Assembly (NCBI GenBank): GCA_944472135.2
Contig: OX235262.1
Span: 85,224,903-85,288,902 of the forward strand
DNA from: Trichobilharzia regenti
Taxonomy: Eukaryota > Platyhelminthes > Trematoda > Strigeidida > Schistosomatidae
Length of the DNA stretch: 64,000 nt
Reading direction: 5' to 3'
The notes beneath the pieces were generated by a model. It was not told the origin of the DNA. It did not search any database and saw nothing but the letters and a program-made list of their open reading frames with translations. Each line of letters opens with the position of its first letter. Position 1 is the stretch's first letter. Below are positions 12,185 through 22,869 of the stretch, piece after piece. Both the position numbers and the translations under genes were made by a program.

Positions 12185-12402
12185 AGTGCATCAACTTTAT
12201 TGATGCAACTCCAATATTTGCATGCACAATTAACAAGACTATACCTCATCAACTTAAACTGAAGAAAGGCAAAAGTCGCCCTATAAAGAGTGCCTTAACT
12301 GAACACCTTGTCGCTGATGGTTGACTTGTCTCAACAAAATTCTTCTTCAAAGTAATCTACGGAGTGAAGAATAGCCTACTCAAATCAAATTCCTACAAAC
12401 CA
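12185..12402 (+). mobile_element. PLE-1 GIY-YIG domain fragment
   Basis: The translated pieces IKSALTEHLVADG and VSTKFFFKVIYGVKNSLLKS match the second half of the PLE-1 endonuclease (compare IRRAIIEHLVDNDH and AFKVIYKAKSNLPKS at 19050-19150). One stop lies inside. The fragment is cut off by the SINE-A copy that follows. Confidence 0.65.
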
Positions 12403-12822
12403 ACACTTGAATACCGATGCGATGCTCACTGGCGAATCACCCTATTCAGGTAGGTAGTTACCTGGATTCCAGTGGGAAGTCGTGACCAGTAGGATGCAGA
12501 AGCTCGGGTGTGAGGACAAATACTCGCCGAAGACATTGGCTAGCGGTCGCGCTATATCGTGAATTGGCAGAAGTTAGAATTCATGGGCTGGCCATTGGAT
12601 CGGGTCCCAGTGGCTGAATGGTCAACGAGCTCGCTAGCTTTGTAACCGGAACGTCCTGCGTTCGAACCATGGTGGTGGGTTCGTACTACTGAAGAGTTCC
12701 AAACTAGGCTGACGAAACAGCTGTCCAGTACTTCCTGCAGGTTTTCCAATGGTTCTCTAACCAATGTCAGCTCATGGTGAAATCGTGAAACCAATCAAAT
12801 CCCTACAAACCAACACTTGAAA
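12403..12822 (+). mobile_element. SINE-A, full-length
   Basis: This is nearly identical to the copy at 8386-8790, with the same 5' start, A and B boxes, hammerhead and 3' end (caaatccctacaaaccaacacttga). A similar 3' end also stands just before it (tcctacaaaccaacacttga, about 12388-12407). This is either a target duplication or the relic of a tandem copy. It interrupts a PLE-1 fragment. Confidence 0.85.
12680..12735 (+). ncRNA. Hammerhead ribozyme in SINE-A
   Basis: The core is the same as at 8670-8725: CTGAAGA, GAAAC and a GTC cleavage triplet, with stem I GTACTA/CAGTAC. One change lies in the stem II loop (aaactag for agactag). All invariant positions are intact. Confidence 0.75.
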
Positions 12823-12919
12823 ATCCTTATGTAAAATTATACTACTGACAAAGAATAAGTAAGTTAACAAATAAAGTAGAATAACAGATTTTGTAGAGTA
12901 ATGTCATATCATTATTTAT

Positions 12920-13585
12920 TTATTTGGCTTCTCATCAACTGCTTACAGCCCGAATAACTTATTATTAAGTTCATGTACAGAAAGGTTTTAACATACTTGC
13001 AAATTTCACATGACGTCAGTTGACAGGAGGTTCCGGAAATAATGAACAGTGCTCAGAAAATTACGCTTTGCACAGGGGGTTCAAGTTTGAAAAAAGTAAA
13101 TATGTGCATACATTGGTAAAGGAGTTACGAAACAAAGTTGACAGGCACATACGATGATGAGTAACTAACAAATTAGGTAACAATGTGCTGAGTTCAACTT
13201 AAGTTGTAGAAACAAGAGACAAATAAAATTACACTGTATCAAAGGGGTGAGGTTAAACCAAAGATAACGTAATCAGATGAAAGAGAGAATAAAGACATTC
13301 AGTTACCAGAGCAAAGAAAGACTGATAACTGCTTCTTTCTGAACACATAAATAGGGTTTCAGGCGTCTGACAGAGATTGCTCCCGGAAATTTGAAGAAAA
13401 CTGAGCTTTTTTGCCTATTGATAATTTTAAAGGATTTTGAGACTTTCACCTCATGACCTGTATCAAGGAGATGCCTGGTAATGGAACTATTGTAAGCGTT
13501 TGTTCCCTTGAGGCATTGGCTTCTTGGTACATGTTGAGAAAATCGAAGATGTTCTCTTCTTGCTTTTACTTTATGCATATTCACA
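12920..13585 (-). mobile_element. PLE-1 C-terminal and 3' fragment
   Basis: The minus frame 13303-13584 reads NSSITRHLLDTGHEVKVSKSFKIINRQ and ends RRLKPYLCVQKEAVISL, the end of the PLE-1 GIY-YIG domain and its tail. The untranslated part down to about 12920 matches the region at 36460-36640. The first half of the domain is missing. Confidence 0.65.
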
Positions 13586-13589
13586 AATG

Positions 13590-13984
13590 GAAATAAATAT
13601 ACGAAGTTAGCTAAATAAGCTTTTAAATTTAGTTGCCAATTGACTGGTCAACAATACTTATCTAAGAATGATTGCTTTACACATAGTTCTCCCAGCATGT
13701 GATTAAAAATAAAACTGATATTTTAATAATGACTAACATGTATGTAATTCGATATACAATGACTTTCGGTAAGCAAATATAAATAAATATTAACAGTGAC
13801 TCTATTTGAGATCGCCTTTCATTCGCAGGCTGCTACAGATATAGTGGGTGGGTGATTGAAAGTGAAATGAGAATCTGAATAGCTGCGGAATTGGAAGCAG
13901 TGGCCACAAAATAACCAGCTCGATTCTCTACCAGATGAACTCACTATTAATCCCCACCCATTACGTAAAATACATATATCTCTT
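13590..13984. other. No gene seen
   Basis: AT-rich sequence with no recognised feature. Confidence 0.45.
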
Positions 13985-14390
13985 TTCAAGTGTTGGTTGT
14001 AGAGATTTGATTGATTGGTTACAGGATTTCATCGTGAGCTAACATCAGTTAGGGAACTATTGGAAAACCTGGGAGTACTGGATAGCTGTTTCATCCTAGT
14101 TTGGGACTCTTCAGCAGTACGCGTCCATTGGGGTTCCAACCCTGGACCTTATGGTCACAAGGTGGGTTCGTAGACCATTCAGCCACTGGGACCCGATCCA
14201 ATGGCCAGCCCATGAATTCTAACTCCTACCAATTCACAACACTGGCTGGTGGTCGTGCTCGCCTTGTAACGAGAAGGTCCTGAATTCAAACCCCAGTGAG
14301 TGCGTACCTCTGAAGAGTCCCAGACTAAGACGAATCAGCTGGCTGTCCAGTACTCTTAGGTTTTCCAGTGGTTCTCTAACGAATATCTCT
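13985..14390. mobile_element. SINE-A inverted pair (fold-back)
   Basis: A minus-strand SINE-A part (13985-14245) joins a plus-strand part (14246-14390) at the body, so the same 3' end faces outward on both sides. The plus arm has CTGAAGA but GAAT in place of GAAA, so only the minus arm keeps the ribozyme core. Confidence 0.75.
14070..14124 (-). ncRNA. Hammerhead ribozyme in SINE-A, AUC cleavage variant
   Basis: Read in reverse: GTACTG, CTGAAGA, GTCCC...AGGAT, GAAAC, AGCTATC, CAGTAC. Stem I is a perfect six-pair helix. The cleavage triplet is ATC, which the hammerhead NUH rule allows. The last stem II pair is G-U. Confidence 0.65.
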
Positions 14391-14399
14391 TTTAATTTT

Positions 14400-15185
14400 A
14401 AGATACAGTTCATTGCCTTATTCCTGACCATCGTAGTGATGAAATTTTTTCAAAAGTAGTGTAACTTACACATAATTGTCCATTAAATCACTTAAGAATG
14501 CAAACCACTATCTGAAATATGAAAACGTTAGTTATCAAAACCTTCTACAAGCACACATTCAATAATTTAGCAACACTGAATTCATGCATACTAAATGCAA
14601 TCAGCAACTTGTGACAAAACTTAAAATTTTTCATTGCAAGTCAATTTTTTGGTTATTTTTTCTAAATCTCTGTAAAATGACAACATAAGAACTATGCCTT
14701 AACGTGACTTATTTTAAGTTAGACATTTCTGAGGATTTTTGAAAATATATATTCGCCTTAACATGTAAGTATCCTGACTTTGAGATTATCGTGAACATTG
14801 CCTTTGATATACATTTCATTTTTCCTGAGTATGGTCTTCTGACTGGTTTGTGATGATTTTTAAAACCTTATTGCTGAATTTAAACGTTGTATTCATGTTC
14901 GTCTACCGTTGAAACAGCGAAAATTCCACGATGAATATTCCTTCTCTTTAATTTTTTCTACCCTACTCTGGCAGTTACTGTCCACATTTCAACAATTTAC
15001 ATTTGTCTTTAAACACGAATACAGTCTAAGTTATCAAGAAGTGTTTTATTTAATACAGAATTGGATTTTCACAGCTATTTGCTTTTCAATTAGTTTATTT
15101 CAAATGGCGCAGAATGCTATGCTTTTGGTGCCGTTTTTTTTCACTGAAATGGACGATTCAGTTGAGAAGCTTTCAAGTGTTGTCA
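14400..15185. other. No gene supported
   Basis: AT-rich. A 96-codon frame at 14909-15199 is hydrophobic and runs into the SINE-A copy. I see no family motif or splice context and do not call it. Confidence 0.4.
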
Positions 15186-15187
15186 CT

Positions 15188-15480
15188 GAGCTGATATAGG
15201 TTAGGGAACCATTGGAAAGCCATGGAGTACTGGACGGCCGTTTCGTCTAGTTTGAAGTATGAAGTTCTCAGTGTTGAAACCCAGGACCTCCTGGGGTTGA
15301 GCCGCTGAAACATGATTTAACGGCGCATAAATAACAGCTTCTAACGATTTCTGATTTTAGCGTGATTACCAACCAATGGGGTATTTATCCTCACACCCTA
15401 CCTGTTGGATCACAATGGCCACGACTTCTCACTAGAACTTCAGTCAGCTTCGTCGTGTAGCTAGTCATTAGAGAGCAAAG
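15188..15480 (-). mobile_element. SINE-A, decayed
   Basis: The outline of the SINE remains (ggagtactggacggccgttt; cctcacaccctacctgttgg), but the ribozyme and the tRNA-like boxes are broken. Confidence 0.55.
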
Positions 15481-15837
15481 CTGCCTTGTATCTTTCTAGA
15501 CTTCAAAATGGAAAACTTTATCGGCAAAAACAAGGAATAGCGACCATTGAGTGCCAAATCACCAATGACCCTGGACAAACACCATTCGTTGGATTACAGA
15601 ACCTGGCACGTATTCTATATTAAAAGCCAATTACCTACGACAAAAATTAATGTAATAATAGAGAAACACATCGACAACAGTATTTTACCCTGACATTATT
15701 GAAAAATTGCTGTCAGTAACAATGAGGTGTATCAGTTTTCAATTTCCATAGCTATTAAAACAGTTATGTCTTTATGAACAAAGATGTACTCTCCTTCCAT
15801 ATATTTATTTAACAAGAATAATACAGATAATAAAAAA

Positions 15838-15965
15838 CACCCCAATCGTAATCCTTACCTTGACCCTAATCCTAACACTTACACTAACCCTTGTTCCAAC
15901 CTGCACCGTAATCCTTGACTTAACCTTAATCCTAGTACTAATCCAAAACCTAACGTGTTATTAAT
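15838..15965. repeat. Degenerate telomere-like tract
   Basis: This is a run of imperfect CCCTAA-like units, such as gaccctaatcctaacactta and cactaaccc, about 125 bp long. The schistosome telomere repeat is TTAGGG. The tract is too degenerate to be a recent telomere and may be an old interstitial one or a satellite. Confidence 0.5.
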
Positions 15966-15969
15966 CCAC

Positions 15970-16512
15970 ATCCTAATGGTACTTAAAAACGAGATAGAGA
16001 TAAAGTTTGCACTTCACTTTGTGCACAGTGTTCATACTGTAAGCGATGTAATAACGGATGGTTCTGTAATCCAGCGAGAGGTAAACATTCAAGGTCATTG
16101 GTGCGTTCGCACTCTGTGGCCGCGAATTCTTTAGGTCGCCCATTTTATCCTTATGAGCTAAAACTCTCCATCATGATACAGTATTGTTTGCTGAATCATA
16201 ATAATAATAATAATCACTGTATTCCAGAGAATGATTTTATGCAGAAAGAAGTTTTCAACCTTTTAATACTGCAATAAATTTACTTCTTTTACAAATAAAA
16301 TTCCAACAAGTAACCATAAGGTGTGCATTTTGTGCCTACCAATCATATTATAGTCATTTGATTTATGTCTTTTTCATACATCTGGATCCCTTGATAAGTT
16401 TCAATAAAGAAGAAAGAGCAGATTTGCAGCATGAAATGATCGTATCACGGGTTCTCATCAGCTGCAAACTACCCGAAATTACAGTGGTTATAAATAATGA
16501 TAGTGAAATAAT
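15970..16512. other. No gene seen
   Basis: AT-rich, with a short (ATA)n run near 16198-16214. No recognised gene. Confidence 0.4.
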
Positions 16513-16514
16513 TT

Positions 16515-16730
16515 TCAGGTATTGGTTTTGTAGGGATTTCGTTTGATGTCATGGAGGATTTCATCAGTTAGAGAACCACAGGAAATCCTGGGAGTACTGG
16601 ACAGCTGTTTTGTCCTAGTTTGGGACTCTTCAGCAGCACGCACCCGCCGGGGTTAGAACCCAGTAACTTCTGGTCACAAGGCGAGCCCGTAGACCATTGA
16701 GCCACTGGGACCCGATCCAATAACTCAAAG
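16515..16730 (-). mobile_element. SINE-A, partial
   Basis: This runs from the SINE 3' end to the A box (agccactggga in reverse). Its hammerhead reads AAAAC where GAAAC is required, so it should not cleave. Confidence 0.75.
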
Positions 16731-16974
16731 TCTGAAGAGCAGTCAAGAAAATACTATAAAATCAACGCATCCAAAATATAAGCATTACAGTTTTTTTAGT
16801 TTGAGTTACCATCAATTTACGCGTTTTCAAAACAGAAAAGAGAGGTAGAGGAGGAGAAGACATAAAACAGAAAAATCCAATAAACAGGGTTAGCATGTAG
16901 GTTTACACAGCAACTCAAGAACGTTATAGTTCACAAAATTGGAAACTTGCTCAGGTAGTTAAAATCACTAATAT

Positions 16975-17225
16975 GGATGACTAATTAATTTAATCAGAAT
17001 GCAATTATCAAGGGAGTGAGAGATTGACTATCCTCTCTTTCTGTATGCATAAGTTCGGTTTGAAATGCTTGATTGCATTTGCTTTAGCAGATGGTAGTAA
17101 GTATGTTTTCCTTTGTATGTTTAATACTATGAAGAATTTAGAAATCTCAACGAATTGACCCATATCCATAAGGTGTCTGGTGATTGCGCTTTGCAAATAT
17201 ATTGACTTCCTTTTAGACATAAGTT
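16975..17225 (-). mobile_element. PLE-1 C-terminal remnant
   Basis: The minus frame reads QSAITRHLMDMGQFVEISKFF and ends KHFKPNLCIQKERIVNLSLP, the PLE-1 endonuclease tail. The start of the domain is gone. Confidence 0.6.
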
Positions 17226-17309
17226 TCTTTTTATTTCATTTTAATAAGGTACACGAAAAGCACGAAAAATTGATATTTTTTTTCAATGTATGGGTGAATA
17301 TAGTACATT

Positions 17310-17665
17310 TTTGATTGAACACCTAGTCAGTAATTAGTGTAATGTATGTGCCTAGTTCAATCTTTAATGCAGACAAAATTCTATCAGTCAAGTTATGACT
17401 AGACACATTACACTAGCTACTGACTAGTGTCAAGCCAAAAATAACCAATACAGTCCTACAAGAGGTCGATCGCTAGCCTGAACAGCTCAGTGGTAACATC
17501 TCTGACTGCATGACTGGGTGACGTGGGTTCAAATTTCAGAAGGGATATGAGTTCCATGAAGGTAGTAGATACATACGCCTTGCTGATAAGTGCCAACTAG
17601 CCATAGACTAGGTCAGGCAAGGCTTCCCGTGGCCGATTGCCTCCAACTATATAATACCGAAAATA
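17310..17665 (+). mobile_element. SINE-D, tRNA-headed
   Basis: The head has an A box in gaacagctcagtggtaac and a B box in gtgggttcaaatttc. The body ends in ggcttcccgtggccgattgc. The upstream part (17312-17430) contains its own imperfect inverted repeat (cctagtcagtaattagtgta and its reverse). Related copies: 59000-59290 (-) and 35885-36300 (+). Confidence 0.6.
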
Positions 17666-17729
17666 ATACAGTTTGGCGACAACTTCGACTGAAGTGAGTG
17701 GTAACAAAATAAAGAATTCTAGGTAATAT

Positions 17730-18215
17730 TTTCCCAGCTGTCTATAAGGATATCTGAAATAATAGAGAAGATTTGTAGCTAAGGTGGATGATTTGCAATT
17801 AATAGTGTTCTCTGAGCTGGTTGGTTTAGTGGCTGAAGATGTTGTCTAGAAGGACGACGAGAGCTCCGCCACTAAACCAACCAGCTTAGAGAACACTATT
17901 AATTATAAAGATATCTGCTACGATAGGGGATATTGGTGTGTTCATTGCTACACCATTTGTTTGTTTATATATTTTGTCCTGGAATTTAAAGACAGTAGAT
18001 GTTAGGCATAACTGAATTCCTAACATAATTATCCCAATGGGCAGCTTTGTCCTATGACTAAGTTCAGAATCAGTTAGTCTTCTTTAAACAACTTCTAAGG
18101 TTATATTGATCGGTATATTAGTGTAAAGACTAGTTATATCAAAATTAACCATTGTTTCATTATTCCCTAATTGAATGTTATTTAGTTTTCAAAAGAATGG
18201 ACACTGAATAAAGAG
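17730..18215 (-). mobile_element. PLE-2 reverse transcriptase fragment
   Basis: In reverse this parallels the RT segment of the PLE-2 frame at 26379-27728, from motif A (on the minus strand near 18150) to the region after motif B (near 17735). Stops and small indels are present. It is split by an insertion at 17757-17909. Confidence 0.7.
17757..17909. mobile_element. Fold-back insertion with 8-bp duplication and hammerhead-like centre
   Basis: The direct repeat gatatctg (17749-17756 and 17910-17917) brackets 153 bp. Inside are inverted arms of about 36 bp (17798-17833 and 17867-17904). Between them lie CTGAAGA (17833-17839), a six-pair stem (gttgtc/gacgac), GAGA where a hammerhead has GAAA, and GCC where NUH is expected. 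The left part (aatagagaagatttgtagct) is shared with 59502-59535, so it probably belongs to the PLE-3 terminal family. Confidence 0.65.
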
Positions 18216-18249
18216 TACTCTTTTCGTTAACTTCATCATTAGGCACCCG

Positions 18250-18634
18250 GTAGATTATGGAGAAGGATTCGTCAGTGCTGGCTAGCTTTGTGACCGGTTT
18301 GCACCAGATAGTTCAATATCGAACTGTTAATGGTTTTAACCACACCTTTACTTAGCCATAATGGGAGATGTTCTCAAGCACGAAAAAACGATATTTCTGC
18401 AGTACAAAGTAGAAATATGCTACCGATTTTGAAGGAAACACTGTGTAGCCTTATAATTGATGTAACAGAATTTATTTGCATTTTTTAAAACACAGTGTTC
18501 AAATTATATTCTCATATTTAACAGAGATTTATTCCAATTTCGAACTGATAGCTAGTACCTATTAGTCGAAAACGAAACCTGGTGCGGTCGCTTGCCACTC
18601 GTATTCGGGGCATATGTAGTCCTGATACTTTGGA
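18250..18634. other. No gene seen
   Basis: AT-rich sequence leading into the PLE-1 copy. Parts may be its decayed upstream region. Confidence 0.4.
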
Positions 18635-19660
18635 AGGTGAGTGATACATTTTGAGGAAAATCCTAATGGAAAATAGATTTCCACCACGTTTTATAGATAA
18701 GAATATACATTCAAATCCTGTAAAAGTTAACTTATCAACTGTACCCAAGAAAATACTTTACATGAGCTTGGAATTCAAAGGCGACTTAGCTTCCGATATC
18801 ATGAAACGAAGGATATCGCACTCCCTGAAAAGAACATTCCCTTCTGCATCTCTGAGAATAGCCTTTACTAGTCGACCATTACTGTTCAATAACCTGAAGG
18901 ACAAGATCCCGCTGTTGACCAACTCTATATGTGCTTATCAATTCACCTGCTCGTAAAAAGCTAGGTATATCGGTCTTTCGACTCGAGTTTTGTCCAAGAG
19001 GGTGCAAGAACACTATCCTGTATGGTTACGAAGAGGTGGAAGTGGAGCAATAAGAAGAGCGATCATTGAACATCTGGTCGATAATGATCACCCTATCTCT
19101 ATAGTCTCCGCCTTCAAAGTCATCTACAAGGCAAAGAGTAATTTACCCAAATCCTTAAGTACCCGACTCATCTGTATTGCTGAAGCTTTGGCTATCGAAA
19201 CAGAAAAGCCAGGTCTGTGTGTACAGAAAAAGTTCGTTCAACCCCTCAACTTTCATGGTCTTAATCCCTCTATGCTAAAATATGGTAATCCCCAATCATA
19301 TTTTAGCTCTACCAATTTTCCATTTTTTCATTTTGTCTATTCACTTTGTATACTCTCCCTTATTACGTCAATTATCACTGTTACTACTCTCACTTTCAAC
19401 TGTCCCCAGTATTATTTCACTTGTTCCACTTGTCATTCTAAATCAATTCTTTTTTACAACGATAAATTCTATGCTATTAAATTTCACACAATATTACGTA
19501 ACGTTTTTATTTTATTCGACTTGTCTACTTATCCTATAATTGCACACCCTTTTTCAAGTTCTATCCATCCTATGAATTATTCTGTATATGACCTTAATTC
19601 GCTTTGCCACTTGACATTTAACTATGATTATAATCATAAACATTTTTGTTTTATTGCATG
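18635..19660 (+). mobile_element. PLE-1, RT C-terminus, GIY-YIG domain and 3' region
   Basis: Frame 18651-18956 carries the linker after RT (NRFPPRFIDKN, SLEFKGDLASDIMKRRI) and ends at ICAYQFTCS with a stop. A second frame (18990-19670) resumes the GIY-YIG endonuclease: YIGLSTRVLSKRVQEHYP, IEHLVDNDHPI, AFKVIYKAK, and the tail GLCVQKKFVQPLNFHG. Only the CTCS stop and nearby shift separate the halves. This is the best-preserved PLE-1 endonuclease in the window. After the tail comes a pyrimidine-rich 3' region, cut by SINE-A at 19661. Confidence 0.8.
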
Positions 19661-19965
19661 GACGATTTAATCATGAGCTGACATCAGTTAGAGAACCACT
19701 GGAAAACCTGGGAGTACTGGACAGCTGTTTCATCCTAGTTTGGGACTCTTCAGCAGTACGCACCCACGGGGATTTGAACCCAGGACCTTCTGGTAACAAG
19801 GTGAGCTCGTAGACCATTGAGCCACTGGGACCTGATCCAGTGGTCCTTGAATTCTAACTTCTGCCAATTCTCGACATAGCGCGACCACTTCGCAATGTCT
19901 TCTTCGATGAGTTACTGCCTCATCTTCAACCTGCTGTACCCTACTGGTCACGGCTTTTTGTTTTA
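19661..19965 (-). mobile_element. SINE-A inserted in the PLE-1 3' region
   Basis: This minus-strand copy runs from the SINE 3' end to the segment before the A box. PLE-1 3' sequence appears to resume at about 20080 (acagcttgatgataaattcg), so the SINE landed in that element. Confidence 0.75.
19709..19763 (-). ncRNA. Hammerhead ribozyme in SINE-A, best preserved
   Basis: Read in reverse: GTACTG, CTGAAGA, GTCCC...AGGAT, GAAAC, AGCTGTC, CAGTAC. Stem I has six perfect pairs, stem II has four with one G-U at its base, and the core and the GTC cleavage site are intact. Confidence 0.8.
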
Positions 19966-20048
19966 ATTGAACTTCATATTATTATTATTATTTTATGCAT
20001 TCACACCTAAGATTCAATTCCCTCACCGGATATAACTTCTTAAAAACC

Positions 20049-20075
20049 ATATATATATATATATATATATATATA
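20049..20075. repeat. (AT)n microsatellite
   Basis: Thirteen uninterrupted AT units. Confidence 0.95.
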
Positions 20076-20990
20076 CGGTTGTACAGCTTGATGATAAATT
20101 CGTTGAAAAGAGTCTCTTCACTGAATCACTTGTTTTGATTTTCTATATGATAGTTCATTGATAATTTATGAACCTTATAAGTCTGCCTAAATCATAGTGT
20201 ATATCAGTGAGCAAAACTCCTCAGTTTCCATTTCATCTAAATTTAGTTATTCATGATGGATAACAACTTCTAGATTCATAGGCTAAGTCAATACCCACAA
20301 AACAATTTGACATGATCTTTTTCCTCTTTCAAAAGTCATATATACTCTCTAATTTCAGCTAATAATTTGCCTAGTAATCAATTCAAACTAATCTCAAATG
20401 AATATTTGATTACCATTATTATTATTATTATTTTCCAAAACTGTGTGAATAATAACCTTAATCATACAAAACATCCTTAGATATTTTGACAAGCACGACT
20501 ATTAATCAACCATTCAAAAGTAGATATGGAATAGATAAGAATATTTCGACAGTTCACCTGAAAATCTGTGTACATTGTTTAACTGACTAATCTACTCTAT
20601 TCAATATTCATTTATATGTATATTAGACTAGGTATATATCTATTTTCAAGTTAAAGTCTATTTAGCATTTTCGTTCCTGTTGTCATTAAATAATATTCGT
20701 AGAAAGCTATGACATATTTGACAATCACAAAGATTGTGAGAGTTTACTAGTAAGCATGGATTTCGTTAGATAAAAATGATGTCAGTTAGCTAACTAGTAA
20801 AAATTGAAAATATGCCTGTGAATCGTAAATTTTACTAAGTTGGATATGGTGTTAGATAATTACTGATACCAGTAACACTGCACAACTGTATGGAAATCAA
20901 AATTCATAGAGGCCAAGTTAAACTTTAAGCACCACTAACTACCAATCAGTGAATGACCTCGAATGATCCAATAAGGTTCATGCACTTGAG
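20076..20990. other. PLE-1 3' remnant then no gene seen
   Basis: 20080-20150 resembles the 3' end of PLE-1 copies at 7250-7310 and 25135-25195. The rest is AT-rich, with a short (ATT)n run near 20415, and has no feature I recognise. Confidence 0.4.
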
Positions 20991-21009
20991 TTCAAGGTTG
21001 TATTGAGCT

Positions 21010-21920
21010 TGATTCGTATCAAATGCGCGCTCTAACGAACTTACGCTTGCAGTTCGATGAGGATAAGGTTTTGCAGTATTGCCTGGATTTGGGGTTGCTT
21101 GAAAAGGAGAGGATTTGTTCATGTGAAGGTGTCATGAGTTTAAAAAGCTTTAGCAGGTTTACTGATGGATATGTTCATCGCTGTGGAATTGGCTTGAGAC
21201 GAGTCAGCATTAGGAAGGTGAGCTGATGATTTTGATATTTCGTAGGAACATTTTTAGCTAGACCGCATCTCTCCCTAACCCAGATTTTGTATATTTGTAA
21301 TTACTGGGTTCTAAAACAGCCTGTGAAAGGCGCAGATGCTGAAACTGAAAATAGCCTCGCGTCAACAATTCAGTGGTACCAGCACTACAGAGACATTGCC
21401 TCATGGAAAATAAAGAGAATTACTTCGTTGTTAGGCGGAGAAGGTATCGTTGAACACGTTGACAAAACTGTCTTATTGAAGAAAAAATGCAACCATGGTC
21501 GTGAGCGAGCCAACAATGTTTGGGTGATCGGTTTATATGACATCTCCCTGCGGAAATGATTCGTGGAGGGAATAGCAAACAGAAACTTTACTACCTAGTA
21601 CCTACTGCCACTCGACTGGTGAAATGGATCCATAGTACATACTGATGAATGGGAAGGTTATAACTCGTTGTCATCTCCTGGTTATATTCATCACAGAGTG
21701 AACCATTCTAGAGACTCTGTGGATCCAGCTACAGGAACATACACGAATTCTATAGAATGATTTTGAGGAAGATTAAAAAATAGGATTAAGGATATAAATG
21801 AATCTCAAAAGGATCTCATTTGTGGACATTTGAATGAATACATGTCCAGAATGTGGTGAAACTTTTCTATTGGCACTCCTGTGCTAAACTAGAAGGTGTT
21901 TCTGTTACACGCTAGAGAAA
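21010..21920 (+). pseudogene. Merlin-family DNA transposon, transposase pseudogene
   Basis: Three reading segments give one transposase of the Merlin / IS1016 (ISXO2-like) type. Frame 21023-21226 is the N-terminal part with Cys residues. Frame 21287-21559 holds GGEGIVEHVDKTVLLKKK (first catalytic Asp), RANNVWVIGLYD follows. From 21630 a third frame reads HTDEWEGYNSLS (second Asp), VNHSRDSVDPATGTYTNSIE (catalytic Glu) and GRLKNRIKDI. Two stops follow the Glu and frameshifts separate the segments, so it is inactive. Merlin elements move by cut and paste and are known in Schistosoma. I could not place the terminal inverted repeats. Confidence 0.85.
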
Positions 21921-21929
21921 AATACCCTA

Positions 21930-22865
21930 TGTAACAGGTTTATGCTTTTTTCATGAATATACGTTTCCCATAATCAAAAATCCCTCTTTCGTATAACTGG
22001 TTCGTTGAAGGCCGTTCGCTGACTGGTGCTCGAAGTTTACCTTTGCCGTCATAGACCGTCGGATTTGGATCCAGTGACTAAAATTTAATACAGTCATCAT
22101 AGTAATCTATGGTCTTAATTCTAGCCTGATGACTAGTTGTATACACAAACTAGTATACAAAGACTATCCAGCTTTACTTCGCATTCACAGCAGCCCTCAA
22201 AATGAAGTTGATTAGATCTTAAGAAATTTATTTACTTAACCACTAATTTTTTAAAAGTGGACCACATATTTAACTTGTAGAACTAGAGTGTCTTTATTTC
22301 ATATCCCCGATAATTGTAGCGGCATAGCTTGTTGCTATGGTGATTTAAGGAAAAACTTTATTTTTTGTATGCTTTTTCAGTGAAATTTTCCACTAAGAAT
22401 TTTAGTGTCTGAAGTACATATTATCGGTAGTATTTTATTCTTGAACTGCCTTATATTTGCTGCACTTTTATCAGGAACTGTTGTTTGATATTGATATCTG
22501 CGCAATGTAATGATTGAAGGAGGTAGTAAGTTCACAAGTTAAATGCATATTACTGAATTTTCTTGAAGTCATGCTGGTGTATTTTGTTCTAATTAGTGAA
22601 ATGCTCTAATACCAACCATTTAAAAAGGTGTCGTGACTTCAAAAAAGAAATATGCCATATAACCGCCCGTAGAACTTTTGTCGAAGAACAGTTTTCTATA
22701 AAGTGAAAATAATGACAGTATAAAGAGAAATTTGCTTAGGAAAAGCACATGGACAGAACAATATACATATTTTTATAACTTCGTTTCTCTATAATACAAA
22801 GAAATTTAGTAAGGACCCTTAGCCACAGGGTTGGAGCTCTATGCTCAGAAGAGATAAGTGAAGAT
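21930..22865. other. No gene seen
   Basis: AT-rich sequence with no recognised feature. Confidence 0.45.
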
Positions 22866-22869
22866 GAAC

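Noticed and set aside
14909..15199. A small hydrophobic protein gene
   Set aside because: No motif, no splice context, and the frame runs into a SINE-A copy.
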